DNA of 64,000 nt, from assembly GCF_004331465.1 (NCBI RefSeq), contig NZ_SJKB01000010.1, positions 186,001-250,000 on the forward strand. Direction: 5' to 3'. The notes below the pieces were generated by a model that saw only the letters and a list, made by a program, of their open reading frames with translations, had not been told where the DNA came from and searched no databases. The DNA is from Kribbella pittospori. GTDB taxonomy: Bacteria > Actinomycetota > Actinomycetes > Propionibacteriales > Kribbellaceae. The position numbers and the translations under genes are program-made. Shown in pieces: positions 17,112 through 24,582 of the stretch; positions within the stretch are counted from its first letter, which is position 1, and each line of letters opens with the position of its first letter.

Positions 17112-18163
17112 CTGGCCTCCAGCCACACGGGATCTGCTCGTCCGGCCTGATCGCCGACCGCTGACACGATCACTTCGTCCGGGCCGCCGTACACCGTGAC
17201 GCGGGCCCAGGTGCTCGACGCAACGAGTGCTTCGATCGCCGGCTCGGTGAGGATGCGGCGGGCCTCGAGCGGGAGCTCCGGCAACGGGCCGGCCGTCGCG
17301 AGCTCGACCAGCACACCGCGGCGCTCGGCGACGTTCGCGCAGGCGCGCACCTCGTGCAGCAACGGATCGGGTACGTCGTCGGACTCGGCGAACAACCGGC
17401 GGAGCCGGGCGGCCTCGATCGCGCAACGGCGCTGTACGTCGGGAGAGTCCGGGTCGAGCGAACCGTCCGCGAGGCCGTCGAGCAGTGGCGCGACCTGGCC
17501 GCGGAGCGACTCGTAGCGTTCCCGGCGGGCTTCGTGGAGGGCGTCGGCGACCTCGCGGTCTGCGCTCGACTCGGCTCGCTGCGCCGTCGCGAATCCCGCC
17601 ACCGCGGCCGCGTCGTCGAGCGCGCGAGCCGCGAGCAGCACCGCCGACGGGACCAGTACGCCGCCCGCGCAGGCGATCACCAGGAAGCGCGCGATGACGG
17701 TCAGGTCGATGTGGTGGTCGGTGAGCAGCAGGACCGACAGGTTCAGCAGGATGTTCGCGAGGAAGACCACGCCGAACGCGATCAGCCGCTCGCGCAGCAT
17801 CAGCAGGACGCCGATCAGTACGACGTCACCGAAGGCCCAGTTCGCGGCGCCGGTGATCTGGTCGCCGGGGACCATCGCGACAGCTAGAGCGCCCGCCGCG
17901 ATGACCGCCGCTGCCGACCACCACCAGTGGGCGAAGGCCGGTCGGCCGGTCAGCAATCTGATCGAGCCGTGCACCAACAGTGCCGCGAGCAGTGCCCAGG
18001 CGATGAGCTCGGTGCCGGCAGCGCGATAGAGGCCGGCGCTCAGGACGAGTGACGGCAGTACGTAGACGACATGCCAAACGCCGACGATGACCACGACGCT
18101 GATGTCCAAGGCACGGGCGAGGCCGGACCGGATCCTCGCCGCTTGATCACCCTCGCCGGTCAC
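17096..18163 (-). CDS. Degenerate histidine-kinase-like membrane protein
   Basis: 355 residues from GTG 18163; GTG 18169 is also possible. The N-terminal half has five or so hydrophobic helices. A linker helix then leads to a region where a HisKA_3/HATPase pair would be expected. The usual phosphoacceptor context is absent, and the N-box is replaced by LTEPAIEALVASSTWARVTV without the Asn. No G1 or G2 glycine box is present. It therefore looks like a catalytically dead paralogue that could be a sensory or regulatory partner of the kinase encoded next to it. The gene overlaps both neighbours, so the three products are probably made together. Confidence 0.7.
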   Translation of the reverse strand: MTGEGDQAARIRSGLARALDISVVVIVGVWHVVYVLPSLVLSAGLYRAAGTELIAWALLAALLVHGSIRLLTGRPAFAHWWWSAAAVIAAGALAVAMVPGDQITGAANWAFGDVVLIGVLLMLRERLIAFGVVFLANILLNLSVLLLTDHHIDLTVIARFLVIACAGGVLVPSAVLLAARALDDAAAVAGFATAQRAESSADREVADALHEARRERYESLRGQVAPLLDGLADGSLDPDSPDVQRRCAIEAARLRRLFAESDDVPDPLLHEVRACANVAERRGVLVELATAGPLPELPLEARRILTEPAIEALVASSTWARVTVYGGPDEVIVSAVGDQAGRADPVWLEARWQHQ

Positions 18164-19382
18164 CGTCACCCCACCGCAGGACGACCTGGGTGCCACCGGC
18201 CGGCATCGACAAGACCTCGGCCGCTCCGCCGACATCGGCCATCCGTCCCAGGATCGACTCCCGGACCCCGCGGCTGTGCGCGCCGATCGCCCGTACGTCG
18301 AAGCCGCGGCCACGATCGCGGATGTCGACGCGCAGCCGTCCCGCTCGGTCGACCGAGACTCCGACACTGGCGGCATCGACCCCAGAATGCCGTACGACGT
18401 TCCGCAGCGCCTCGCCAACGCAGGCCGAGATCGCGGCGGCGACGTCGGCGCGGACGGACACCACGGGCAGGGCAGCGGCAATGTCCAGGTCTGCGGCTTC
18501 GCTCTCGATGACGGAACGCAGCCTGTCGTCGAGCCGCTCCTGCCGATCGGTCCTGGACGGACGGGTGGACAGTGCGCGCAAAGCCGCGGCGTCTGATGCG
18601 GCGCGGGCGTGCAGGATGCTCGACCCCGAACGAACTGATCCTGAGCCGATCATCGTCAACGTCGCGAGGGCGGTGTCGTGCAGGTGGCGGAAGTGTTCGC
18701 GTTCGTCGGCGCGTCGGGCTGCTGCCACTTGCGCCTCCCGATCCTGCACGGCTTGGCGCTCGCACTCGAGTTCAGCGGCGCGTCCGGCCCGACGTACGAG
18801 CTGGACTGTGGCGGCCGCCAGGCCGGTCTGGATCACGAGGATGCCGGCGCCGATGAGCATCGACGGCTGGAAGTTTGTCGCAAGTGTTTGACCCAGGGCG
18901 TGGGCGGCGCTGATGAGGATGCCGATCGGCACGCCGACGGCCGGTCGGAGTCGCAGTTGGGCGAGTAGGACTGCCGCCGTGGCGATCGGCAGTAGCCAGG
19001 CCGAGCTGTTCGGGAGCTCGGCGGCTGAGACCAGATGGCCTTGTAGTAAGAGGATCGCGCAGACGATGAGGCTGTCGGCAACGACCAGGCGGTGCGTCAG
19101 TCCGTGCCGGACCACGACCGACAGGAAGAGCAGGCACCAGACGGCGAGTCCGCCGAGGACCGGCACGAGCCAGCGCGGTGCGACCGGTGGTGCGAGGCTC
19201 AAGACAGCCGCGATGGCGCCGAGGCCGACGGTCCCGAGCCGAAGCGCCAGACCGTAGACGGCCGCGAAGCGGTCCAGTGCGCGATCCGGAGCGCCGCGTT
19301 CCAAGGCCAGATCCTCCGGCACCGGCGCGCGTGAAACTGAGGCTCTCGCATCAGCGAGAAGCCTGTTTGTGTCGATCAACAT
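18147..19382 (-). CDS. NarL-type sensor histidine kinase
   Basis: 411 residues, ATG 19382. Five to six transmembrane helices lie between about residues 45 and 197, then a coiled coil. The HisKA_3-like box is REHFRHLHDTALATLTM, with His235 as the likely phosphoacceptor. The ATPase part has the N-box GEALRNVVRHSG and the G1-like DIRDRGRGFD. The stimulus is probably sensed in the membrane. It is the first gene of the operon, overlapping the degenerate kinase gene by 17 bp, and is divergent from a lipoprotein gene 168 bp away. Confidence 0.87.
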   Translation of the reverse strand: MLIDTNRLLADARASVSRAPVPEDLALERGAPDRALDRFAAVYGLALRLGTVGLGAIAAVLSLAPPVAPRWLVPVLGGLAVWCLLFLSVVVRHGLTHRLVVADSLIVCAILLLQGHLVSAAELPNSSAWLLPIATAAVLLAQLRLRPAVGVPIGILISAAHALGQTLATNFQPSMLIGAGILVIQTGLAAATVQLVRRAGRAAELECERQAVQDREAQVAAARRADEREHFRHLHDTALATLTMIGSGSVRSGSSILHARAASDAAALRALSTRPSRTDRQERLDDRLRSVIESEAADLDIAAALPVVSVRADVAAAISACVGEALRNVVRHSGVDAASVGVSVDRAGRLRVDIRDRGRGFDVRAIGAHSRGVRESILGRMADVGGAAEVLSMPAGGTQVVLRWGDGDRRG

Positions 19383-19459
19383 CCCCCCATGCGGTTCCCT
19401 GCCGCAGGAATACCTTGCCCGCCCGAATCGCGACCGTCAACAACACAGAGCGACGGAAT

Positions 19460-19477
19460 GACCTCCGTTCGGAGGTC
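19460..19477. promoter_or_regulatory. Palindrome between the sensor operon and the lipoprotein gene
   Basis: GACCTCC (19460-19466), spacer GTTC, GGAGGTC (19471-19477): a perfect 18-bp inverted repeat in the divergent intergenic region. It is a candidate binding site for the response regulator of the adjacent operon. Confidence 0.5.
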
Positions 19478-19550
19478 CCTCGCCGTACCCGCCGGCTCGT
19501 ACCGTCGATGCGGGGGAACGGCAGCCGACTCACAGCTGCAAGGGGGAGAG

Positions 19551-19901
19551 ATGAATCGGCACAAGATCAGCACTCGATGGATGGTGGGGGCGACGGCGGT
19601 GCTGTCGGTCCTGAGCGGATGCGCCGCCCAGGGCCCGGCGACGAAGGCCGAGCTCTGCTCGGATTTCGATGCCGTAAGCCACGAGTTGTACCGGGGTGTG
19701 TTCAGCGACAACGGGGTGTTCCGGGCGGCGGGTGACCTGGCCGGCACGGCGGCGCGGTACGACGGATCGACCGCGGTGCAGGCGTCGGCGGACGGGATCA
19801 AGAAGATCTCGAAGAGCAGGTCCACGACCCTGAACGAGCTCCGCAACGCAACCATCGCCATCGCAGACACCTGCGGCCACCCACTCGGCCTCAACTTCTG
19901 A
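19551..19901 (+). CDS. Small lipoprotein of unknown function
   Basis: 116 residues with an excellent ribosome binding site AGGGGGAGAG before ATG. A type II signal peptide ends in VLSVLSGC with Cys24 as the lipidated residue. The mature part is helical and contains two more Cys residues (about 36 and 109) that might form a disulfide. I recognise no family. It is divergent from the histidine-kinase operon and may be its output or part of its sensing. Confidence 0.75.
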   Translation: MNRHKISTRWMVGATAVLSVLSGCAAQGPATKAELCSDFDAVSHELYRGVFSDNGVFRAAGDLAGTAARYDGSTAVQASADGIKKISKSRSTTLNELRNATIAIADTCGHPLGLNF

Positions 19902-19935
19902 GGCTTGTGGGTGAACTACTTCTGAGGGGGGATGC

Positions 19936-20649
19936 ATGACGTTTGATGTGCTTTGTGTGAAGGGGTTGGGGGAGGCGGGGGACGAGACGATGTTTCCTGG
20001 GGTGGATGGGGGTGGGAAGGTCAACCAGGAGTTGCTGGATGGGGATTCGGCGCAGCAGTTGGTGGCGCGGGCGATCGCGGTGCGGGATGTGGGTGGGGGA
20101 AAGGCTCGGACTGTTGTCGAGGTGCGGGAGGTTCGGGCCGAGGTGTTCATCACCGACGCACGGGTGATCCTGCTGTGTTCGAAGTACGACAAGGGCGGCG
20201 GCTGGGTCGGCAGTCCTGGTACGGCGTTGATGCTCAACGCGGTCAGCAAGCTTCGGGCAGCACGCCGCAGTCGCGGTACGGCGTTGGTCGGGCACATCCG
20301 CTATCCGTGGCTGATCTCGGTCGGCTTCAGTCCGAAGCAGGGCTGGCTCGACGAGGAGGTGCTGCGACTCGTCGTGCGCGACGGTACGGCGGACCCGTCC
20401 AGGCTGCTCGTGGTCGACCTGAACCTGCCGAAGGAGACCGACTCAGGCGCCGTGGCGCGCGCGATCATGCTGCGCGCGGTGCAGTACCGCACGACACACG
20501 AGACGCTGACCGACGACGAACTCGCAAGCTTCCGGCAACTCGCAGAGTCGCCCGAGCTCGCCCGCCCGCAACCGAAGAAGTTCGCGGTGTACGCCATGCC
20601 GACGTCCTGGCAGGCCAAGCCCGCGACCGCCTACCCGCGGACGGTGTGA
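19936..20649 (+). CDS. Conserved-looking protein with possible PH-like domain
   Basis: 237 residues, GGGGGG upstream of the ATG. No signal or transmembrane segment is seen. The middle section, AEVFITDARVILLCSKYDKG, resembles the strands of bacterial PH/GRAM-like domains where a protein binds membranes or partners; this is a weak comparison. The first 25 codons are very G-rich on the coding strand. It heads a run of four tightly packed genes with small membrane proteins and lipoproteins, suggesting an envelope-associated role. Function unknown. Confidence 0.65.
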   Translation: MTFDVLCVKGLGEAGDETMFPGVDGGGKVNQELLDGDSAQQLVARAIAVRDVGGGKARTVVEVREVRAEVFITDARVILLCSKYDKGGGWVGSPGTALMLNAVSKLRAARRSRGTALVGHIRYPWLISVGFSPKQGWLDEEVLRLVVRDGTADPSRLLVVDLNLPKETDSGAVARAIMLRAVQYRTTHETLTDDELASFRQLAESPELARPQPKKFAVYAMPTSWQAKPATAYPRTV

Positions 20650-20654
20650 CGCCG

Positions 20655-20897
20655 ATGCTGACAGCAATCATCGTTGTCTGCTACCTGATCACGATCGCCG
20701 CGGTGATCGATGCCGTACGGCGTCCGTCGTACGTCTGGGTCGAAGCCGACCGGAACCGCGCCTACTGGATCAGCGGTCTCGTCTTCGGCCTGCTGTTCCT
20801 GCCGGTCGGGATCCTGCTGGCGATCGCCTACGCGGTCGGCGTCCTGCCCAGGATGACCGAACCCACCGGATCCGACGCATTCCGGAGGCGGCCATGA
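20655..20897 (+). CDS. Small two-helix membrane protein
   Basis: 80 residues. The first helix is about residues 3-20 (AIIVVCYLITIAAVIDAV) and the second about 38-60 (WISGLVFGLLFLPVGILLAI). A short polar loop and a basic tail complete it. It starts 5 bp after the upstream stop, and its TGA overlaps the next ATG as ATGA at 20894-20897. I recognise no family. Its position suggests it anchors or partners the neighbouring exported proteins. Confidence 0.7.
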   Translation: MLTAIIVVCYLITIAAVIDAVRRPSYVWVEADRNRAYWISGLVFGLLFLPVGILLAIAYAVGVLPRMTEPTGSDAFRRRP

Positions 20898-21580
20898 AAC
20901 TGCGCATCCTGGCCACCGTGCTGCTCTTCGGCCTGGCCGCAACCAGCTGCGGCGACGACACGCCGAACACCGGCGCAGTCGCAGCCCAGTCCTCCACCCA
21001 AACCACCGCACCGACACCCACCGACAGCCCGACGGCAACCGAAACCACGCCAACCGAAACAATCCCGACGGACACACCGTCCGTCGACCAGCCGACGGAT
21101 CCACCGACCGAACCACCGACCGAGCCGACAGACAGCGAGACGCCGGCGGTGCTGCCACCCGACGCGAAGAACCGGCCGCTGACACTGAGCAGCATCTTCA
21201 AGTACCCCGACGGCTGGCGTGACGGCCGGTACGACGTTGCCGACCGCAAGCAGGCGACCGGCATCGGCGGGGAGCTCGACTCGTGCGGAGACAACTGGGC
21301 CCAGGTCCTGGAGTTGCGCCTGGCGAACAACTTCAACCGGCTCAAGCTCGAGTTCGGCCAGAGCAACTCCTCGGAGAGCTCCGACCAGGTCCTGCAGGTC
21401 CGGATCGACACCAACGGGAAGTACGCCGATCAGAAGACGGTGCCACTGAACAAGATCGCCACCCTGGACGTGTCGGTCAGCAGCGTCAACGCGCTCAAGG
21501 TGATTGTCTCGCTCGCGCAGTCCGACGGCTGCCAGAGCGGCCGGGTGGAGGCCGTGCTGATGAACATGGTGTTGTCCTGA
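20894..21580 (+). CDS. Lipoprotein with Thr/Pro linker and NPCBM-like domain
   Basis: 228 residues. The lipobox AATSC puts the lipidated residue at Cys19. A Thr/Pro/Ser/Glu-rich tether of about 70 residues follows. The C-terminal beta domain (about 105-228) has a run such as LKLEFGQSNSSESSDQVLQV and resembles NPCBM-type galactose-binding-like folds, which often bind glycans; this is tentative. A Cys pair (about residues 134 and 217) could form a disulfide. The start overlaps the upstream stop (ATGA), and its own TGA overlaps the probable CTG start of the next gene. Confidence 0.7.
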   Translation: MKLRILATVLLFGLAATSCGDDTPNTGAVAAQSSTQTTAPTPTDSPTATETTPTETIPTDTPSVDQPTDPPTEPPTEPTDSETPAVLPPDAKNRPLTLSSIFKYPDGWRDGRYDVADRKQATGIGGELDSCGDNWAQVLELRLANNFNRLKLEFGQSNSSESSDQVLQVRIDTNGKYADQKTVPLNKIATLDVSVSSVNALKVIVSLAQSDGCQSGRVEAVLMNMVLS

Positions 21581-22527
21581 ACACGCAGTCCACCTCCGGC
21601 GGCGCGACGAAGCTCTGGCCTTTCGTCGCGTCGGCCGGGCTGCCTGTGGCGCTGGGGGTGCCGCTGGCGTTCGCGGTGCCGTCGGTGATCGACGCGACCG
21701 ACGCGATCTGGGCCCAGATCACCGCCGCCGCCCTGATCCTGGTGGGAGCGGCGGCAGTCGTGCTGGCGTACTGGATCTGGTCCACTCATCCGCGGTTGCG
21801 GAAGCTCCCGGCGACTGCTGCGGCCGTCTGCTACTTCCTGTCGGTGGTCGTGATGATCCTCGGCAATGCTCACCCGTCGGGGCAGGGACCGGGGCGGGTG
21901 GCCGGGCCGAGTGTCGCTCCATCGTCGTCTGTGACGACCACTGAACGGCCGAAGAGTCCGGTGGCGACGACGGCGGCTGGGCCTCGGTGTTGGTCGGCTT
22001 CGCAGGGACTGATCGACTGCCGGGAGAAGCATCAGTTCGAGGAGTTGCTGGGAGCAACGAACTGCGATCAGGCGGCCGTCGTACGGTTCCTGGGTGGTTC
22101 GCCGTCGGTCGACGTGGTCACGGCGCAGCCTGCCACGGTGCCGGGCGGAGTGTGCACTGTGCAGACAGATGAGGACGTGATGGGATCGGCTCACAACGTC
22201 CTGCAGCAGGGAACGGCGGCCGGTTGGCGGCGCTGCTTCGATCGCCGGACCCAGTCTGCGGTGAATTGCTCACAGCTGCATTCGCGCGAGTACGTCGCCA
22301 CCGGCAGCACCCGCCGGCCGACACCGGACGAATGCGTGGCGGCCGCGGCAACCTACCTGAACCAGCTTCCGGCCAACCTCGTCGACGACCTCGTCGTAAC
22401 CGTCAAGGACGTGCCGTCCGGCAATCCGGATCCGGCCCGCTGCACCATCGATGCCCGAGGCAACCAGCTTCTCGACGACTCGGTCCGTTCGCTGGGCGTT
22501 CGCCCGGTTCCGATTCACACAACCTGA
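21577..22527 (+). CDS. Membrane-anchored protein with paired septum-formation-like domains, CTG start
   Basis: About 316 residues. No ATG, GTG or TTG in this frame lies between the upstream gene and the first membrane helix, so the best start is CTG 21577, which overlaps the upstream TGA as CTGA. Three hydrophobic segments lie in the first 100 residues. A Ser/Thr/Pro linker leads to two Cys-rich modules of the form C-x7-D/N-C-x3-H, as in CWSASQGLIDCREKHQ and CFDRRTQSAVNCSQLH, resembling the septum-formation domain seen in actinobacterial exported proteins. Function unknown. The 3' end overlaps the convergent hydrolase remnant by 13 bp. Confidence 0.68.
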   Translation: MNTQSTSGGATKLWPFVASAGLPVALGVPLAFAVPSVIDATDAIWAQITAAALILVGAAAVVLAYWIWSTHPRLRKLPATAAAVCYFLSVVVMILGNAHPSGQGPGRVAGPSVAPSSSVTTTERPKSPVATTAAGPRCWSASQGLIDCREKHQFEELLGATNCDQAAVVRFLGGSPSVDVVTAQPATVPGGVCTVQTDEDVMGSAHNVLQQGTAAGWRRCFDRRTQSAVNCSQLHSREYVATGSTRRPTPDECVAAAATYLNQLPANLVDDLVVTVKDVPSGNPDPARCTIDARGNQLLDDSVRSLGVRPVPIHTT

Positions 22528-23194
22528 GCGAGCCAGCTGTGGAGATGCTGGCTCAGGAGGACCGGAGCGTCGTACTGCATGAGGTGGCCGGAGGAAGCGA
22601 CCTCGACAAAGGTGGCCTGTGGGATGAGGGAGGCCAGGCGCCGGCCGATGGCGGGGGAGAGCCAGGGACGAGCTGGTCGAGCTGGTCCGCGCGGAGGCCA
22701 CGGTGCGTGGCGTTCTGGATGTACGCACGCAGGATCGCCTCGTGGATGTAGCCGGGCAGCTGATCGAGCGTCGTTGGATTGTCCTGCACGGACCGGAAGA
22801 ACGGCGACCCGGCGGGCGGGATCGCAACCGTGTCGACCAGCAGTAACGACGCGTACGTCGCCTGCTCGAACAGCGTGGCCCGCAACGACACCCCACCGCC
22901 GTAGTCATGCGCGACGACGTGCGGCCGCTCCAGTCCCCAATGCTGCAGAAGCGCGGCCAGCACCTTGCCCTGAGCGTCGAAGTCCACCGCGTCCTCGGCC
23001 CGCCTCGACGATTCGCCGTACCCGGGCATGTCCCACAGATACACCGTGAACTCGTTGCTCAAGGCATCCGCGTACTCACTCCACACCCGCGACGAGAACG
23101 GCGTACCGTGACAGAACACGACCGCCGGACCCCGACCTCCCCGGCCCCACACGATCGTCCGTACGTTCCATTCGAGCTTCTGCGTCAACTCCAT
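22515..23194 (-). pseudogene. Epoxide-hydrolase/dehalogenase-like hydrolase with internal deletion
   Basis: From ATG 23194 the sequence is a good alpha/beta hydrolase: oxyanion CHGTPFSS, WDMPGYGES, and the nucleophile elbow AHDYGGG with Asp instead of Ser, as in epoxide hydrolases and haloalkane dehalogenases. After RADQLDQLV (about residue 176) the frame is lost near 22665. The proper C-terminus, WLSPAIGRRLASLIPQATF, then SSGHLMQYDAP with the catalytic His, continues in another frame to TGA at 22515-22517. Some 45-55 residues usually found between these parts are missing, so I read this as an out-of-frame internal deletion. The frame actually open from 23194 runs to a stop at 22553 with a nonsense tail. 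Confidence 0.72.
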
Positions 23195-23247
23195 CGCCCC
23201 ACCAAATCACAGTCGCGTGGTCACAACTCCTCGATTGGTCTCGAGCG

Positions 23248-23424
23248 GTGAATGCCGGCGAGTGGGACTGGACCTGGGACGAGAGCCTGTACGCCGGTAG
23301 TGCCGAGCACTACGCGGTCGGCCGGATGGCCAAGAGCGATCTCCGGGCCCTGCTCCGTGACGCCGCCGCCGACGACCTGTTCTCCGAACGCCGCCGCGAG
23401 ATCGAAGCCGTCATCTGGCACTGA
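23248..23424 (+). pseudogene. Relict of a class I SAM methyltransferase (58 codons)
   Basis: GTG 23248 opens a 58-residue frame. Its first half, EWDWTWDESLYAGSAEHYAV followed by GRM, is the N-terminus typical of small-molecule SAM methyltransferases. Its second half, DLRALLRDAAADDLFSERRR followed by EIEAVIWH, is their typical C-terminus. The SAM-binding core that should separate them, around 180 residues, is gone while the frame is kept. The product cannot be a methyltransferase. It lies directly upstream of the damaged hydrolase on the opposite strand. Confidence 0.7.
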
Positions 23425-23453
23425 CAGGTCACGGAGCAGACAGCCGGCCGCGG

Positions 23454-23482
23454 GCGGCCGCGGACGGTGGGTCCGCGGCCGC
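23454..23482. terminator. Strong hairpin
   Basis: GCGGCCGCGGAC (23454-23465) pairs perfectly with GTCCGCGGCCGC (23471-23482) around a 5-base loop. It lies between convergent genes (methyltransferase relict and MT0933-like gene), as expected of a bidirectional terminator; no U-tract is present. Confidence 0.7.
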
Positions 23483-23508
23483 TTGCGCCTCTGCTCAGTT
23501 CAGGACGG

Positions 23509-23724
23509 TCAGGACTCGTTGTCCGGCATGTCGTCGTTCTGACCGTCCAGGCCGTCCAGCCGGTCCTTGGCGAAGTCGGTGCCCTGGTCGATCTTGTCCC
23601 CGTGCTCGCCACCGGTCTTCTCGTTGGCGAACTCGCCGGCCTTGTCCAGGCCCTCGCTCACCTTGTCGCCGTGCTCGTCGACGGCCTCGGTCGCCTTGTC
23701 CTTCAGGTTGTCGAACATGCCCAT
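23509..23724 (-). CDS. MT0933/Rv0909-like small acidic protein
   Basis: 71 residues, ATG start with GGGGAAAG upstream. The sequence MGMFDNLKDKATEAVDEHGD and the repeated pattern EHGDK..G.DKA are hallmarks of the MT0933_antitox family, named after a mycobacterial antitoxin candidate. No toxin gene is visible beside it, so antitoxin function should not be assumed; many actinobacteria carry such genes singly and they may act in stress. The protein is highly charged and probably helical. Confidence 0.85.
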   Translation of the reverse strand: MGMFDNLKDKATEAVDEHGDKVSEGLDKAGEFANEKTGGEHGDKIDQGTDFAKDRLDGLDGQNDDMPDNES

Positions 23725-23804
23725 CGTCTTTCCCCGTTCTGTCGATGGTTGCTGGCTCTACCTAAATCCCGCCGTACCCGATCGGCTGGATTCCACACAC
23801 CTGA

Positions 23805-24569
23805 TCACGGAGCGTCGTCGGAAAACGGATTCCGGTCGGCGACGAGCGCGGGGAGCATCGAATCGGACAGCTTGCTGTACAGATGGCGTTGGAGCATGGG
23901 GCCGAAGCTGATCCGGGCGACCCCGGCCGCGGTGTAGTCGGCCAGCGAGTTGGCGCCCTGCCCGTAGCCGACGTTCACCGGACCGGGGATCTCCTTGGTC
24001 AGCGTGCCGATCAGGTCGAGGTCGCCGACCCCGATCGGGTAGACGCAGTCAGCGCCGGCGGTGACGTACCGGGCGGCGCGGTCGAGGGCGGTCCGCAACT
24101 GCTCCTCAGGTGAACCGGCGCGGCGCACGAACGCGTCGATCCGGGCGTTGATCACCAGTTCGGTGCCGGCCTCGGCCCGGATCGCGGCCAGGAAGTCCGC
24201 CTGTTCGGCCGGATCGATCATCGTGCCGGTGGCGGGATCGGAGTCCTCGAGGTTGAGGCCGACGGCACCAGTCGCCGTGAAGCGCTCGACCAGTTCGGCC
24301 GGGTCGAGCCGGTAGCCACGCTCGAAGTCGACCGTCAACGGCACGGCGATCGACTGCGCGATCCGGGTCGTCGCGGCGAGAACGTCCTCGACCGGTACGT
24401 GTTCGCCGTCGTCGTACCCGAGGATCGTCGCGGTGGCGAAACTGCTGGTCGCGACGGCCGGGAAGCCCGCCGCCTCGACCATCCGGGCCGAGGCTGCGTC
24501 CCACGCGTTGGGCAGTACGACGGGTGCGCCGGGCACGTGCAGCGCCCGGAGAGTGGTTGCCAAAGTCAT
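23805..24569 (-). CDS. Isocitrate lyase/PEP mutase superfamily protein
   Basis: 254 residues, ATG start. The barrel is recognisable from the N-terminal LPNAWDAASARMVEAAGFPA, the metal-site region LTVDFERGYR and GLNLEDSD, and INARIDAFVR. These match the PEP mutase/methylisocitrate-lyase-like group whose members cleave or rearrange C-C or C-P bonds of small oxoacids. The isocitrate lyase signature KKCGH is absent, so it is not a classical lyase. It starts 13 bp after the ECF sigma gene and is last in the MFS-sigma-mutase operon. Confidence 0.85.
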   Translation of the reverse strand: MTLATTLRALHVPGAPVVLPNAWDAASARMVEAAGFPAVATSSFATATILGYDDGEHVPVEDVLAATTRIAQSIAVPLTVDFERGYRLDPAELVERFTATGAVGLNLEDSDPATGTMIDPAEQADFLAAIRAEAGTELVINARIDAFVRRAGSPEEQLRTALDRAARYVTAGADCVYPIGVGDLDLIGTLTKEIPGPVNVGYGQGANSLADYTAAGVARISFGPMLQRHLYSKLSDSMLPALVADRNPFSDDAP

Positions 24570-24582
24570 CGTTGTCTCCGTG

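Noticed and set aside
22270..22908. Minus-strand frame overlapping the damaged hydrolase
   Set aside because: Its translation is not hydrolase-like; the real C-terminal segment lies in a third frame that ends at 22515.
23509..23724. A toxin-antitoxin pair around the MT0933-like gene
   Set aside because: No toxin-like gene lies on either side; the family name alone is not evidence of a module.
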